Below are positions 26,445 to 35,094 of a stretch of 64,000 bases of DNA, one piece after another. The position numbers were made by a program, and so were the translations under genes. The stretch comes from an uncultured Clostridia bacterium (GTDB taxonomy: Bacteria; Bacillota; Clostridia; Christensenellales; Borkfalkiaceae), in the NCBI GenBank assembly GCA_930990665.1, contig CAKNQN010000003.1, positions 62,001-126,000 on the forward strand, given 5' to 3'. The stretch's first letter is position 1. The number at the start of each line of letters is the position of its first letter. The notes below the pieces were generated by a model. It did no database searches and was not told where the DNA came from. It saw only the letters and a program-made list of their open reading frames with translations.

Positions 26445-27290
26445 GTCCGTCACATATTCGTTGCACTGGGTGCAGACGCCTTCCGCATTGTAGGTATGCG
26501 AAAGTTTGGGCGCGACGATCTCCCGCTCGACAAGATGGCAGCTGGTGCATTCGCGCACTTCGTAAGCCGCATGCGCGCAGGTGGCCGTCGCTTCGCTCTT
26601 TAACACTTCAAAGGCATGGCCGCGCGCGGGCGTCTCGTCGTCACGGTACGGCTGCCCGCAGAGGGTGCAGGTATACGTCGTGTATCCTCCCTCCGTGCAG
26701 GTGGGAGCCGTGACGACGCCGCTGTCGCCTTCCGCATGCGTATGGCCGAGCGCGTCGACATACGATTCGGGGTCGACCACCTCTTTCCCGCAGCGATCGC
26801 AGGTGTATTTTGTATAGCCGTCTTCCGTGCAGGTGGGAGCTACCGTCTGCACCGTGCCCTCCTTTGGCGTGTGCCCGAGCGGATCGGAATAACGCGTCTC
26901 CGTCTCATCGCAGCGGGAGCATTTGTACACCGCCTCACCCGGCTCCATGCAATCCGCTTCGCAGACGGTTTCAACCAGGACGGAAAAGTCATGGCCCAGC
27001 GCGCTGCCCTGGGGCGTGACCTCTTCATAGCCGCACTGGGTGCAGGTGCGGGTGGTATAGCCCGCTTCCGTGCAGGTGGGTGCTACCGTAACCGTTTCGC
27101 CGAACACGTGCGGCGTGCTTGCGGGAAGCACTTCCCCGCAATGAATGCAAGTGCGGTCGTGGCAGGTATAGTCGTCGGCATATTCATGCTGGCATACCGT
27201 TTCGCCCTGCTTCTCGTCGCAGGCGGCCAGGCCGAAAACACAGCATACTGCCATCAAAAGCAGACATATCGTCAATGCTGTCTTTTTCAT
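24087..27290 (-). CDS. Large Cys-ribbon repeat lipoprotein, first gene of the sugar-uptake operon
   Basis: 1067 residues; signal peptide with lipobox GLAAC. Residues 30-276 contain about six Cys-ribbon repeats (APTCTEAGYTTRTCTQCGYE type, often followed by LGH). Then come three long repeats: R1 about 283-545, R2 about 608-873 and a shortened R3 about 933-1067. They share YGYIVYADPNDGGTQY, IDALIA.GYGRITVRLGNPD and GFRGSNV.YDA blocks and are joined by single Cys ribbons (SWGADGVCTVCGE). The R1/R2 fold is probably beta-sandwich. Nothing catalytic is recognisable. Being first in the operon and outside the membrane, it may bind the glycan. SD AGGAGG. Confidence 0.82.
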   Translation of the reverse strand: MKKTALTICLLLMAVCCVFGLAACDEKQGETVCQHEYADDYTCHDRTCIHCGEVLPASTPHVFGETVTVAPTCTEAGYTTRTCTQCGYEEVTPQGSALGHDFSVLVETVCEADCMEPGEAVYKCSRCDETETRYSDPLGHTPKEGTVQTVAPTCTEDGYTKYTCDRCGKEVVDPESYVDALGHTHAEGDSGVVTAPTCTEGGYTTYTCTLCGQPYRDDETPARGHAFEVLKSEATATCAHAAYEVRECTSCHLVEREIVAPKLSHTYNAEGVCTQCNEYVTDVFALSVAKMGDRAAYQYAETDTDDKYGYIVYADPNDGGTQYLLNIDKATIDALIAEGYGRITVRLGNPDQNPRTFNWLPDGATANKGGNNFTTEGFNNSCEFTVAISGPTAANITDEYGLDMYVAFNGIGVTVDCFAVDFTFEKGEPSADDSETLVGFRGSNVSYDAEAGTWTFSDMDLSEQDFVNLWVSKLLLDTLSGDHVKFTLTAKSGQEVTFGYTNLDEKTISDNGVFGLLIPNSGDLYVQTIYLAGADADGFVLKIEGVDGHVPGIQTGTTAGDCLHGGYPVYICGCGETVTGEDADSIDLTAHSWGADGVCTVCGEAVNEAFILSGYNRQNDTPVRIEADETYGYIVYADPNDGGTQYRLHIDKAAIDALIAKGYGRITVRLGNPDGYARAFNWLPDGATEAVNVVNQDTTKGFSTTCEFVLPLSGPTAVKITEDGLDMYVAYNGLNGTVDSFAIDFTFEKGIPSAAAPETLVGFRGSNVTYDAATQTYTFTGLDLSKQDFFNIWVSELLLDSLEGSHVKFTFSVLAGEGLTISYSGAVTVAGNQALTFALLRPESGDLFVQTVYMGHIAWAGEAPTGFTLKIEGAADHVYSSTAKTEPTCSAGGYTTYTCACGHSEQRDQVPADPTAHSWGADGNCTLCGQNVATATVLKGYDNASGAALTVNKLANPGDYQVYAMTNEKGAIARLNLDKATVDTLIAQGYDTLTVTLGGPDGEYRGFSYLVEGDSSYVGAPIPFTVDLASRNTEGGINIRIQYNFGAAEESMSSFIINLAFSASAAA

Positions 27291-27320
27291 GACTTTCCTC
27301 CTATTCTGAAAATCATGAAT

Positions 27321-27349
27321 ATTTTAGCACCGAAATTATTCTGTAACAA
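27321..27349 (-). promoter_or_regulatory. Promoter of the seven-gene carbohydrate operon
   Basis: Minus strand TTGTTA (27349-27344), 17 nt, TAAAAT (27326-27321). The imperfect -35 suits an AraC-activated promoter. Confidence 0.6.
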
Positions 27350-27441
27350 TATCTTATGTTAGCGTAAAAATTCTCTATATTAACTTTTCATTGGTAATTT
27401 TTTCTTTCTATTGCCTTAATTTCCCCGTATTCCGGAAAATA

Positions 27442-27471
27442 TTGACAGAAATGCACAAGATTGGGTATAAT
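27442..27471 (+). promoter_or_regulatory. Promoter of the AraC gene at 27543
   Basis: TTGACA (27442-27447), 18 nt, TATAAT (27466-27471). Confidence 0.75.
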
Positions 27472-27542
27472 AGAGCTGCCTTGGGCGCAAAGGGCCGCAA
27501 AGCCGTGCGCCGCGGGCGATTTTCCGCACACAGGAGGCGTTC

Positions 27543-28364
27543 ATGGAACTTTATACGATCGCTCCCTCCTCCCTGCAATTTTCCACGCGCATCACGCCCG
27601 ACCAGGACGAAACGGTGCATCGGCACGACTATTTCGAGATCTTTATCGTGTTGCAGGGACACATCACGCACATTACCCCGTTCGGGCGCGTCACGCTGCA
27701 GACGGGCGACGGATACCTCATCGCGCCCGACGCCCCGCACAATTTCAAGCGGCTGCGCGAGCCGTGCACCCACCGCGATTTCATGATCGCCCCCACCCTG
27801 ATGAAACAGGCCTGCGATTTTGTGGAACAGGGACTGTACGAGCGGCTCATCAAGACGCGCTACCTGCCCCTGCAGGTCGACCGCATCGAACTTCTGAGCC
27901 TGGAAAACAAGATCACAAAATTCCTCAATGACGGCGATACCACCCGCAGGAAAAATTTCGAGCGCTCCTATGTCGTGACCCTGCTCGGCTACATCTACAT
28001 GCAGGCGCCGCAGGAAATGTTCGTGGCGGACGCATTTTATTCCAACTGTCTGCAGGCGCTGAACGGCGTTTTTACCTCGCCCGATTACTTCGAAAAGCTG
28101 CAGCAGCAGCTTGGATACAGCAAAGTGTATCTTTGCCGGAAGTTCAAGGAAGTGTTCGGCCAGACGGTGAGCGAATACGTGAAGGAAAAACGGCTGGACT
28201 ATGCCTCCTACCTCCTTCTGACCACCGCCGACACCATCCCCGACATCTGCGCGCGGATCGGAATCGAGAGCCTGCCCTACTTCAACAAGATCTTCCGCGA
28301 AAAATACGGACGCACCCCCGCCAAATACCGCAAAGAGAAAAACTTCGGAGAGATCCAACCCTGA
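27543..28364 (+). CDS. AraC-family regulator of the carbohydrate operon
   Basis: 273 residues. The cupin sensor domain (TVHRHDYFEIFIVLQGHITHI, LQTGDGYLIAPDAPHNF) is followed by a helical linker and a C-terminal AraC domain (YFEKLQQQLGYSKVYLCRKFKEVFG; TIPDICARIGIESLPYFNKIFREKYGRTPAKYRK). It is divergent from the seven-gene transport operon with 252 bp between starts, so it is the likely activator responding to the imported sugar. SD CAGGAGG. Both HTH units look intact. Confidence 0.9.
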   Translation: MELYTIAPSSLQFSTRITPDQDETVHRHDYFEIFIVLQGHITHITPFGRVTLQTGDGYLIAPDAPHNFKRLREPCTHRDFMIAPTLMKQACDFVEQGLYERLIKTRYLPLQVDRIELLSLENKITKFLNDGDTTRRKNFERSYVVTLLGYIYMQAPQEMFVADAFYSNCLQALNGVFTSPDYFEKLQQQLGYSKVYLCRKFKEVFGQTVSEYVKEKRLDYASYLLLTTADTIPDICARIGIESLPYFNKIFREKYGRTPAKYRKEKNFGEIQP

Positions 28365-28371
28365 CCCATTC

Positions 28372-28411
28372 AGAGCGGGCGCAGAATTTTCTGCGCCCGC
28401 TCTTTTGTTTT
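28372..28411 (+). terminator. Terminator of araC (27543)
   Basis: AGAGCGGGCGCAGAA/TTCTGCGCCCGCTCT with a 2-nt centre, then TTTGTTTT. Confidence 0.88.
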
Positions 28412-28704
28412 ACCTCTGACCGCATTGTTTCTTCTCTCGCCCGATCGCCGCCCCGTTCGGTTTTTTCCGCTCTGCCCATGTTCGCCCTCTGTCCTGTTTC
28501 GTCGCCCCCCGCCCTGGTCGCCCCGCCCTGTTCATTTTTTCCCGCTCTTTGCCGTACAAAATTTTCCATATATAAATATTAAAGAAAAGTATACCGGAAA
28601 GTTTTTAAGGCCCGGCAGAATGAGACTTATCCTATGCGGAAGAAAAAACAGGAAAGACTGACGCAAAAAAGCCGTAAAAAAGAAAAAATTATGAGCAAAA
28701 TCAC
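28412..28704. other. Intergenic region, no gene (gene-free span 28365-28774)
   Basis: A strikingly pyrimidine-rich plus strand (about 28420-28555) is followed by an A-rich run before the tRNA-Glu promoter. The minus ORF at 28282-28569 has no SD and reads as low-complexity Gly/Arg/Glu, so I do not call it. Confidence 0.55.
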
Positions 28705-28733
28705 TTGTAAAAAATTTTTGAATATGGTATAAT
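28705..28733 (+). promoter_or_regulatory. Promoter of tRNA-Glu
   Basis: TTGTAA (28705-28710), 17 nt, TATAAT (28728-28733). Between it and the tRNA lies a hairpin AAAAACGC-GGTCT-GCGTTTTT then CTTTTT (28747-28773), which resembles a weak terminator. Confidence 0.8.
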
Positions 28734-28774
28734 CATCAAGCTAAGCAAAAAACGCGGTCTGCGTTTTTCTTTTT

Positions 28775-28849
28775 GGCCCCATGGTCAAGCGGTTAAGACA
28801 TCGCCCTTTCACGGCGGTAACTCGGGTTCGAGTCCCGATGGGGTCACCA
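28775..28849 (+). tRNA. tRNA-Glu (anticodon TTC), CCA encoded
   Basis: Acceptor GGCCCCA pairs with TGGGGTC, discriminator A and encoded CCA at 28847-28849. Anticodon stem TCGCC/GGCGG has loop CTTTCAC, anticodon TTC. T-arm CGGGTTCGAGTCCCG. Confidence 0.97.
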
Positions 28850-28856
28850 GACAAAT

Positions 28857-28897
28857 GAAAGGCGAACCCGTTTCCTTCAGGAGACGGGTTCGCCTTT
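28857..28897 (+). terminator. Terminator of tRNA-Glu
   Basis: AAAGGCGAACCCGT...ACGGGTTCGCCTTT stem followed by ATCATTT. It starts 8 nt after the CCA. Confidence 0.8.
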
Positions 28898-28920
28898 ATC
28901 ATTTATTTCAGAACATAAAA

Positions 28921-28957
28921 TTGCGGCGGCCGCTTCGCAGAAAGCGGCCGCCCCTTT
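28921..28957 (-). terminator. Terminator of the URO-D family gene
   Basis: GGCGGCCGCTT-CGCAGA-AAGCGGCCGCC is a strong stem. The minus strand continues GCAATTTTATG. Confidence 0.6.
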
Positions 28958-29066
28958 TCAATACAGAGCTCATGATCCGGCGATGAGCGCGGAAAGGAAT
29001 CTCTCTGCCTTTCCGTTGAAAATACGGATAACGCCGCACCCTTTTCCCGATCCTCGTAAAATCGAC

Positions 29067-30179
29067 TCAGACTTTTAATTCCTTGACCTTGTCGGCATAA
29101 TACTGCACGAGTTCCCATTTGGTACCCGGCATCAGACGATGATCGGGGCAGGGAATAAACCCTCCCAGATCGACCAGCCTCTGCAATCTTTCCAACTCCG
29201 CATCCACAGCCGCTTTATCTTTACGAAGCGCTGTTTTATCCATCCCGCCTATACCCAATAAGCCCTTCCCGTATTTTTTGCGGGCAGGCTCAAACTGATC
29301 TCCCCATGTGCCTATTTCCAGCGGGAACATGGTATTTACCCCGTTTTCATACCAGATCGGCAGCAATTTTTCAATGACCCCGTCGCAATCTAAAGAAATG
29401 ATGTCTATTCCGTACTGACGGCATAGTTCATTTCTTTTCTTATAATGTTTCGCACACAATTCTTCAAAGATCGTCGGAGACAGCAACGGTCCGTTTTTGA
29501 AACAGATATCCTCCCAATAATGCGCATAATCAAACTGCGCGCCCGATTTGAGAGTTTCTTCGGCACAGCGGTATTGCATTTCGGCATAGGTATCGATGAT
29601 CTCCGCCAACAGCTCAAAATCATCACACATCATATACGACATACCCACCACCGATAACATGTTCCTCACACTGCCGAGAACACTGCCCAGATTCAATCCA
29701 AGCGGACGGTCATCCTTTCGGTCGGCCAATTTTTTCAGACTTTCCTGCGGCACCCGGTCCATCGAAAATCGCATCTTCGGCAAATATAACTTTTCAAATG
29801 CCTCTCTGTCTTTCAGCTGATAATCATCTTCCGCCGGGATCGATTCTACACCTTCCCGTATCCTTTCGATCAGCCCTTCCGGATTTTGAATTCTTAAAAA
29901 ACCATCCGGCAGTTTTTCCAGAACCTTCCTTTCAAACATGGGGGAAAGCCCGTTGTATGCGCCCGCCGTCACGCTCCAGCCAAAATCCCAGCCAAGCAAT
30001 CTGTTCAGTTCTGCATCCGCTTCTGCGCCGTCGCACCATGCATTGGCCAGTTCATAAGAGATATGCCCTTCGGCAGCCCATTCCAACAGCAACTCTTTCC
30101 AATATCCGAAATGTACCGCCGGCATCCTGTCCGTTTTCCGATAATGTAAAATATTGCTTACGCGTTCCCTGTTTGTCAT
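29067..30179 (-). CDS. Uroporphyrinogen decarboxylase (URO-D)-family protein
   Basis: 370 residues from MTNRERVSNILHYRKTDRM (30179), the usual start of this subfamily, with AAGGGGA upstream. ATGs at 30230 and 30263 are in frame; 30230 has its own GGAAGG. It lacks the conserved N-terminal Arg-rich loop of true HemE and resembles the URO-D-like proteins found with corrinoid methyltransferases or sugar loci. Motifs: LGWDFGWSVTAG, YAHYWEDICFKNGP, IDIISLDCDGVIEKLLPIW and GKGLLGIGGMDK. It has no methyltransferase or corrinoid partner here. It is visibly AT-richer than the flanking genes and lies between tRNA genes. Confidence 0.8.
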   Translation of the reverse strand: MTNRERVSNILHYRKTDRMPAVHFGYWKELLLEWAAEGHISYELANAWCDGAEADAELNRLLGWDFGWSVTAGAYNGLSPMFERKVLEKLPDGFLRIQNPEGLIERIREGVESIPAEDDYQLKDREAFEKLYLPKMRFSMDRVPQESLKKLADRKDDRPLGLNLGSVLGSVRNMLSVVGMSYMMCDDFELLAEIIDTYAEMQYRCAEETLKSGAQFDYAHYWEDICFKNGPLLSPTIFEELCAKHYKKRNELCRQYGIDIISLDCDGVIEKLLPIWYENGVNTMFPLEIGTWGDQFEPARKKYGKGLLGIGGMDKTALRKDKAAVDAELERLQRLVDLGGFIPCPDHRLMPGTKWELVQYYADKVKELKV

Positions 30180-30216
30180 CTGAATTTTCCCCTTACTTTT
30201 TTGCATCCATGTATAA

Positions 30217-30267
30217 TTATCTGAATTCATTCTTATCCTTCCATCTGAGCGTTGCTCCCGCAATCAT
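30217..30267 (-). CDS. Putative 16-residue leader peptide upstream of the URO-D gene
   Basis: ATG at 30267 has an excellent SD (AAGGAGGATTA) and encodes MIAGATLRWKDKNEFR then TAA. It lies in the transcript between the promoter at 30364-30392 and the main start at 30179, in a different frame from the possible upstream start at 30230. It may control translation of the main gene, or be a chance SD. Too short for the ORF track. Confidence 0.4.
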   Translation of the reverse strand: MIAGATLRWKDKNEFR

Positions 30268-30363
30268 TAATCCTCCTTCTGCCTTGATTGAGATCGACAC
30301 CGCAGCAAAGAAAATTAAGCTCTGCCGAAGATGTTCTTTCTCTGTTAAAAATTCTATGTGCCT

Positions 30364-30392
30364 ATTATAATCTTGCAGATTCTGTTCGTCAA
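30364..30392 (-). promoter_or_regulatory. Promoter of the URO-D family gene
   Basis: Minus strand TTGACG (30392-30387), 17 nt, TATAAT (30369-30364). It gives an unusually long leader of about 178 nt. Confidence 0.75.
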
Positions 30393-30652
30393 CAGATATG
30401 AAAAAATTGATGATATTTTTTTATTTTTCTGAAAGACTGCCCGTCTTTCAGGCGATCATCCGCCTGAAAAGCGCCGCTCCACATTCGAAAAAAAACATTT
30501 CACCGATCCGAAAATCCGCCGCAGCGTAAACGCGGCCGCAGCTCCGGCCGCAAAAGACCGCGGAGAGCCTTTCCGAAAAGCGGAACAGGGAAAATTGCGG
30601 AGGCTTTTGAAATCGCACACCGGCTAAAACCGAAGCAAATGCGGAAGGCAAA
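30393..30652. other. Intergenic region, no gene (part of 30268-30695)
   Basis: Two small hairpins (GAAAGAC-TGCCC-GTCTTTC near 30431 and CAGGCG-ATCAT-CCGCCTG near 30448) and a GC-rich stretch. No ORF with a ribosome-binding site. Confidence 0.5.
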
Positions 30653-30694
30653 AAAAGCAAAGAGAAGGGCGCATGGTGTGCCCTTCTCTTTGCT
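30653..30694 (-). terminator. Terminator of the tRNA-fMet/tRNA-Met operon
   Basis: GCAAAGAGAAGGGC...GCCCTTCTCTTTGC stem immediately after the tRNA-Met 3' end on the minus strand, followed by TTTTTTTGCC. Confidence 0.9.
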
Positions 30695-30695
30695 T

Positions 30696-30772
30696 TGGTA
30701 GCGGCGGTGGGATTCGAACCTACGACCTATCGGGTATGAACCGATCGCTATAACCAACTAAGCTACGCCGCC
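30696..30772 (-). tRNA. tRNA-Met (anticodon CAT), elongator or lysidine-type Ile
   Basis: Acceptor GGCGGCG pairs with CGCCGCT (G1:U72), discriminator A, encoded CCA. Anticodon stem ATCGG/CCGAT has loop TTCATAC, anticodon CAT. A CAT anticodon could also be tRNA-Ile2 after lysidine modification; sequence alone does not settle it. The T-stem GTAGG/CCCAC has one A-C mismatch. Confidence 0.9.
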
Positions 30773-30866
30773 GTATTCTGACTGAAAAAACCGCCGTCTG
30801 CGTGGCCTTTCCCTTTTCGGGGACCCGGAAAGGGAACTTTCCGGGACGGGCCGCCGTGCGGCGTTG

Positions 30867-30943
<77 letters not shown>

Positions 30944-30972
30944 ATATGGCTCCTCTTCAAAAGAGCTTTCTT

Positions 30973-31001
30973 ATTTTATAGCATTGCGGTACGTTTGTCA
31001 A
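30973..31001 (-). promoter_or_regulatory. Promoter of the tRNA-fMet/tRNA-Met operon
   Basis: Minus strand TTGACA (31001-30996), 17 nt, TAAAAT (30978-30973). Confidence 0.8.
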
Positions 31002-31079
31002 CTGTTTTCAGCCTTTCGCGGAATTTTTTTCGCAAAAGGCTGGAAAAAGGCACCTTTTTCCCCCGCAAAATGAAAATAC

Positions 31080-31108
31080 TTGACACTTTCTCTTTTTTTG
31101 ATTAAAAT
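31080..31108 (+). promoter_or_regulatory. Promoter of the ilvB-ilvN-ilvD-cimA operon
   Basis: TTGACA (31080-31085), 17 nt, TAAAAT (31103-31108). The leader is only about 33 nt, so there is no room for a T-box or attenuator. Confidence 0.8.
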
Positions 31109-31146
31109 AATGTGCAACTATTTGTATTTTTATGCAGGAGCTTTCT

Positions 31147-32793
31147 ATGAAACTTACCGGCGCAGACATTCTCATACGCTGTCTGAAAGAGCAGGGCGTC
31201 GACACCGTTTTCGGGTATCCGGGCGGGTGCGTTCTGGACATTTACGACGCACTTTACCGCGACGGGACACTCCGGCACATTCTCACCGCGCACGAACAGG
31301 GCGCGGCGCACGCCGCCGACGGGTATGCGCGCTCTACCGGAAAAACGGGCGTCTGCTTTGCCACTTCCGGGCCGGGCGCGACCAACCTCGTGACGGGCAT
31401 CGCCACCGCGTACATGGATTCCGTGCCCCTCGTGGCCATCACCGGCAACGTGACCGTGCCCAGCCTCGGGCGCGACAGCTTTCAGGAAGTGGACATCGCG
31501 GGGATCACCATGCCCGTGACGAAACACAACTACATCGTCAAAGACGTGAAAAAACTCGCCGCGACCGTGCGCGAGGCCTTTTACATCGCCGGCTCCGGTC
31601 GAAAGGGACCCGTCCTCATCGACATTCCCAAAAACATTCAGACGGAGGTGTGCGACTACGAAGAGCTGCCGCCCGCCGTCTATGTTCCCAAGCCCGTCGC
31701 CGCCGATCTGCGGCCTGCGGCGGACGCTCTTGCGCGCGCCGCGCGCCCGCTCATCATCGCGGGGGGCGGCTGCATCGGGGCAAACGCGACGGAGGGGCTG
31801 AAGGCGCTCGCCGAAAAATGGCAGGCACCCGTCTGCTCCACCCTGATGGGACTGGGCGGCTTTCCCGCTTCCGACCCCAGATTCCTGGGCATGATCGGCA
31901 TGCACGGCACCGAAGCCGCCGACGCGGCCTTCCGCGAAGCGGACACCGTGCTCGTGTGCGGCATGCGCTTTTCCGACCGCGTGGCGGGCGACCGCGTCAA
32001 GTTCCGCGAGGGCAAGACCATCGTGCAGTTTGACATCGACGCCGCCGAGATCGACAAAAACGTGGACGCCGACGTGCACGTGATGGGAGATCTGCAAGAG
32101 ATCTTCCGTGCCCTTCTCCCCCTGCTCCCGCAAATGGAGCACGAGGCATGGCTGCGCGAGATTTCCGCCCTGCAGAAAGCGGGAGACGCGGACATCGACA
32201 AGAACCTGCCCGCCTACAAGATCCTCACCGCCATGCAGAAATTCACCGATGCGGACACGCCCGTCGCGACGGACGTCGGACAGCACCAGATGTGGACGGC
32301 GCAGTACTGCAAATTTGAAAAGCCGCGCACCTTCCTTTCCAGCGGCGGACTTGGCACCATGGGCTTCGGCATGGGCGCAGCGATCGGCGCCTGCACGGGA
32401 ACGGGCAGAAAGACGGTGCTCGTGACGGGCGACGGCAGCTTTCACATGAACCTCAACGAGCTCTGCACCGCCGTTTCTCACCGTCTGCCCCTCGTCATCC
32501 TGCTGATGGACAACAACACGCTGGGCATGGTGCGGCAGTGGCAGGGACTCTTCTACGGCAAGCGCTATTCCCAGACCACCCTCGACCGCAAGACCGATTA
32601 CATCAAGCTCGCCGAGGCGTTCGGCGCGAAGGGCTACACCATCGCGGGCGAAAAGGATATCCTGCCCGTCCTGCAAAAGGCGTTCGCCGAAGCGGGGCCG
32701 GTGCTCGTCGACTGCAAGATCGGCATCGACGACAAAGTGCTGCCCATGATCCCGCCCGGAAAATCCTATGACTCGGTCATAACCAGGCTGTAA
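31147..32793 (+). CDS. ilvB: Acetolactate synthase large subunit
   Basis: 548 residues from MKLTGADILIRCL (31147), chosen over the track ATG at 31132 because GCAGGAG lies 6 nt upstream. A ThDP enzyme with the three usual domains: N-terminal PYR domain with the catalytic Glu (LTAHEQGAAHAADGYAR), central FAD-binding domain, and C-terminal PP domain with GDGSFHMNLNEL and DNNTLGMVRQWQ. It condenses pyruvate to acetolactate or with 2-oxobutyrate. First gene of the valine/isoleucine operon, 9 nt before ilvN. Confidence 0.96.
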   Translation: MKLTGADILIRCLKEQGVDTVFGYPGGCVLDIYDALYRDGTLRHILTAHEQGAAHAADGYARSTGKTGVCFATSGPGATNLVTGIATAYMDSVPLVAITGNVTVPSLGRDSFQEVDIAGITMPVTKHNYIVKDVKKLAATVREAFYIAGSGRKGPVLIDIPKNIQTEVCDYEELPPAVYVPKPVAADLRPAADALARAARPLIIAGGGCIGANATEGLKALAEKWQAPVCSTLMGLGGFPASDPRFLGMIGMHGTEAADAAFREADTVLVCGMRFSDRVAGDRVKFREGKTIVQFDIDAAEIDKNVDADVHVMGDLQEIFRALLPLLPQMEHEAWLREISALQKAGDADIDKNLPAYKILTAMQKFTDADTPVATDVGQHQMWTAQYCKFEKPRTFLSSGGLGTMGFGMGAAIGACTGTGRKTVLVTGDGSFHMNLNELCTAVSHRLPLVILLMDNNTLGMVRQWQGLFYGKRYSQTTLDRKTDYIKLAEAFGAKGYTIAGEKDILPVLQKAFAEAGPVLVDCKIGIDDKVLPMIPPGKSYDSVITRL

Positions 32794-32802
32794 GGAGGAC
32801 TC

Positions 32803-33321
32803 ATGCAAAAATATACGATCACGGCGCTGCTCGCCAACAAGAGCGGCGTGCTTACCCGCATTTCCGGCCTGTTCGCGCGGCGCTGCTTCAACATCGAGAG
32901 CATCTGCGCCTGCACCACCGAAGACGAAAACTTTTCCCGCGTGACCATCGTGCTTTCGGGAGACGAACACGCCCTCTCGCAGGTGACGAAACAGCTGGAT
33001 AAACTCATCGACGTGAAAAAGATCACGCTCGCCGAGGAACACGATTCCATCTTCCGCGAGCTTCTGCTCGTGAAGATCCGCACCGCCGCCGAAACGCGCG
33101 GCGAACTTCTGACCCTGCGCGATATCTATAAGGCGAAGATCGTCGACCTTTCCCCCACCACCGCCATCCTCGAACTGACGGGCGAGCCGAGCAAACTGGA
33201 CGGTTTTCTGCGCGTGGTACAGCCCTACGGTATCCTCGAAATGGCGCGCACGGGTGTGACCGCCCTCTCCCGCGGGGAAAAATGCCTGAACGATCTCGTG
33301 GACTACAACGAACTGATCTGA
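32803..33321 (+). CDS. ilvN: Acetolactate synthase small (regulatory) subunit
   Basis: 172 residues, full length. The N-terminal ACT domain (YTITALLANKSGVLTRISGLFARR, NIESICA) binds valine for feedback control, followed by the C-terminal ALS_ss domain (ELLLVKIRTAAETRGELLTL, ELTGEPSKLDGFL, GILEMARTGVTAL). It pairs with the IlvB product just upstream. SD AAGGAGGA at the end of ilvB. Confidence 0.95.
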   Translation: MQKYTITALLANKSGVLTRISGLFARRCFNIESICACTTEDENFSRVTIVLSGDEHALSQVTKQLDKLIDVKKITLAEEHDSIFRELLLVKIRTAAETRGELLTLRDIYKAKIVDLSPTTAILELTGEPSKLDGFLRVVQPYGILEMARTGVTALSRGEKCLNDLVDYNELI

Positions 33322-33411
33322 ATGCGGCCGCGCGGCGGAAATCGGGCAGATGGCGCGTTTTTTCGCAGACGTACGGAAAAAACTGAAATAAATAGCGGAA
33401 GGTATCTTATT

Positions 33412-35076
<1,665 letters not shown>

Positions 35077-35094
35077 TCGCTCGCGAGGATTACC

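Noticed and set aside
24087-27290. Repeats in the Cys-ribbon gene as a CRISPR-like array
   Set aside because: The repeats are in-frame protein repeats of unequal length and divergence, with no regular spacers or cas genes.
28282-28569. 95-codon minus ORF, Gly/Arg/Glu-rich
   Set aside because: Lies in a pyrimidine-rich spacer, has no SD, and ends inside the araC 3' end.
31109-31146. T-box leader for branched-chain amino acid genes
   Set aside because: Only about 33 nt separate promoter and ilvB start, and no AGGGUGGNACCGCG core is present; leuC likewise has a short leader.
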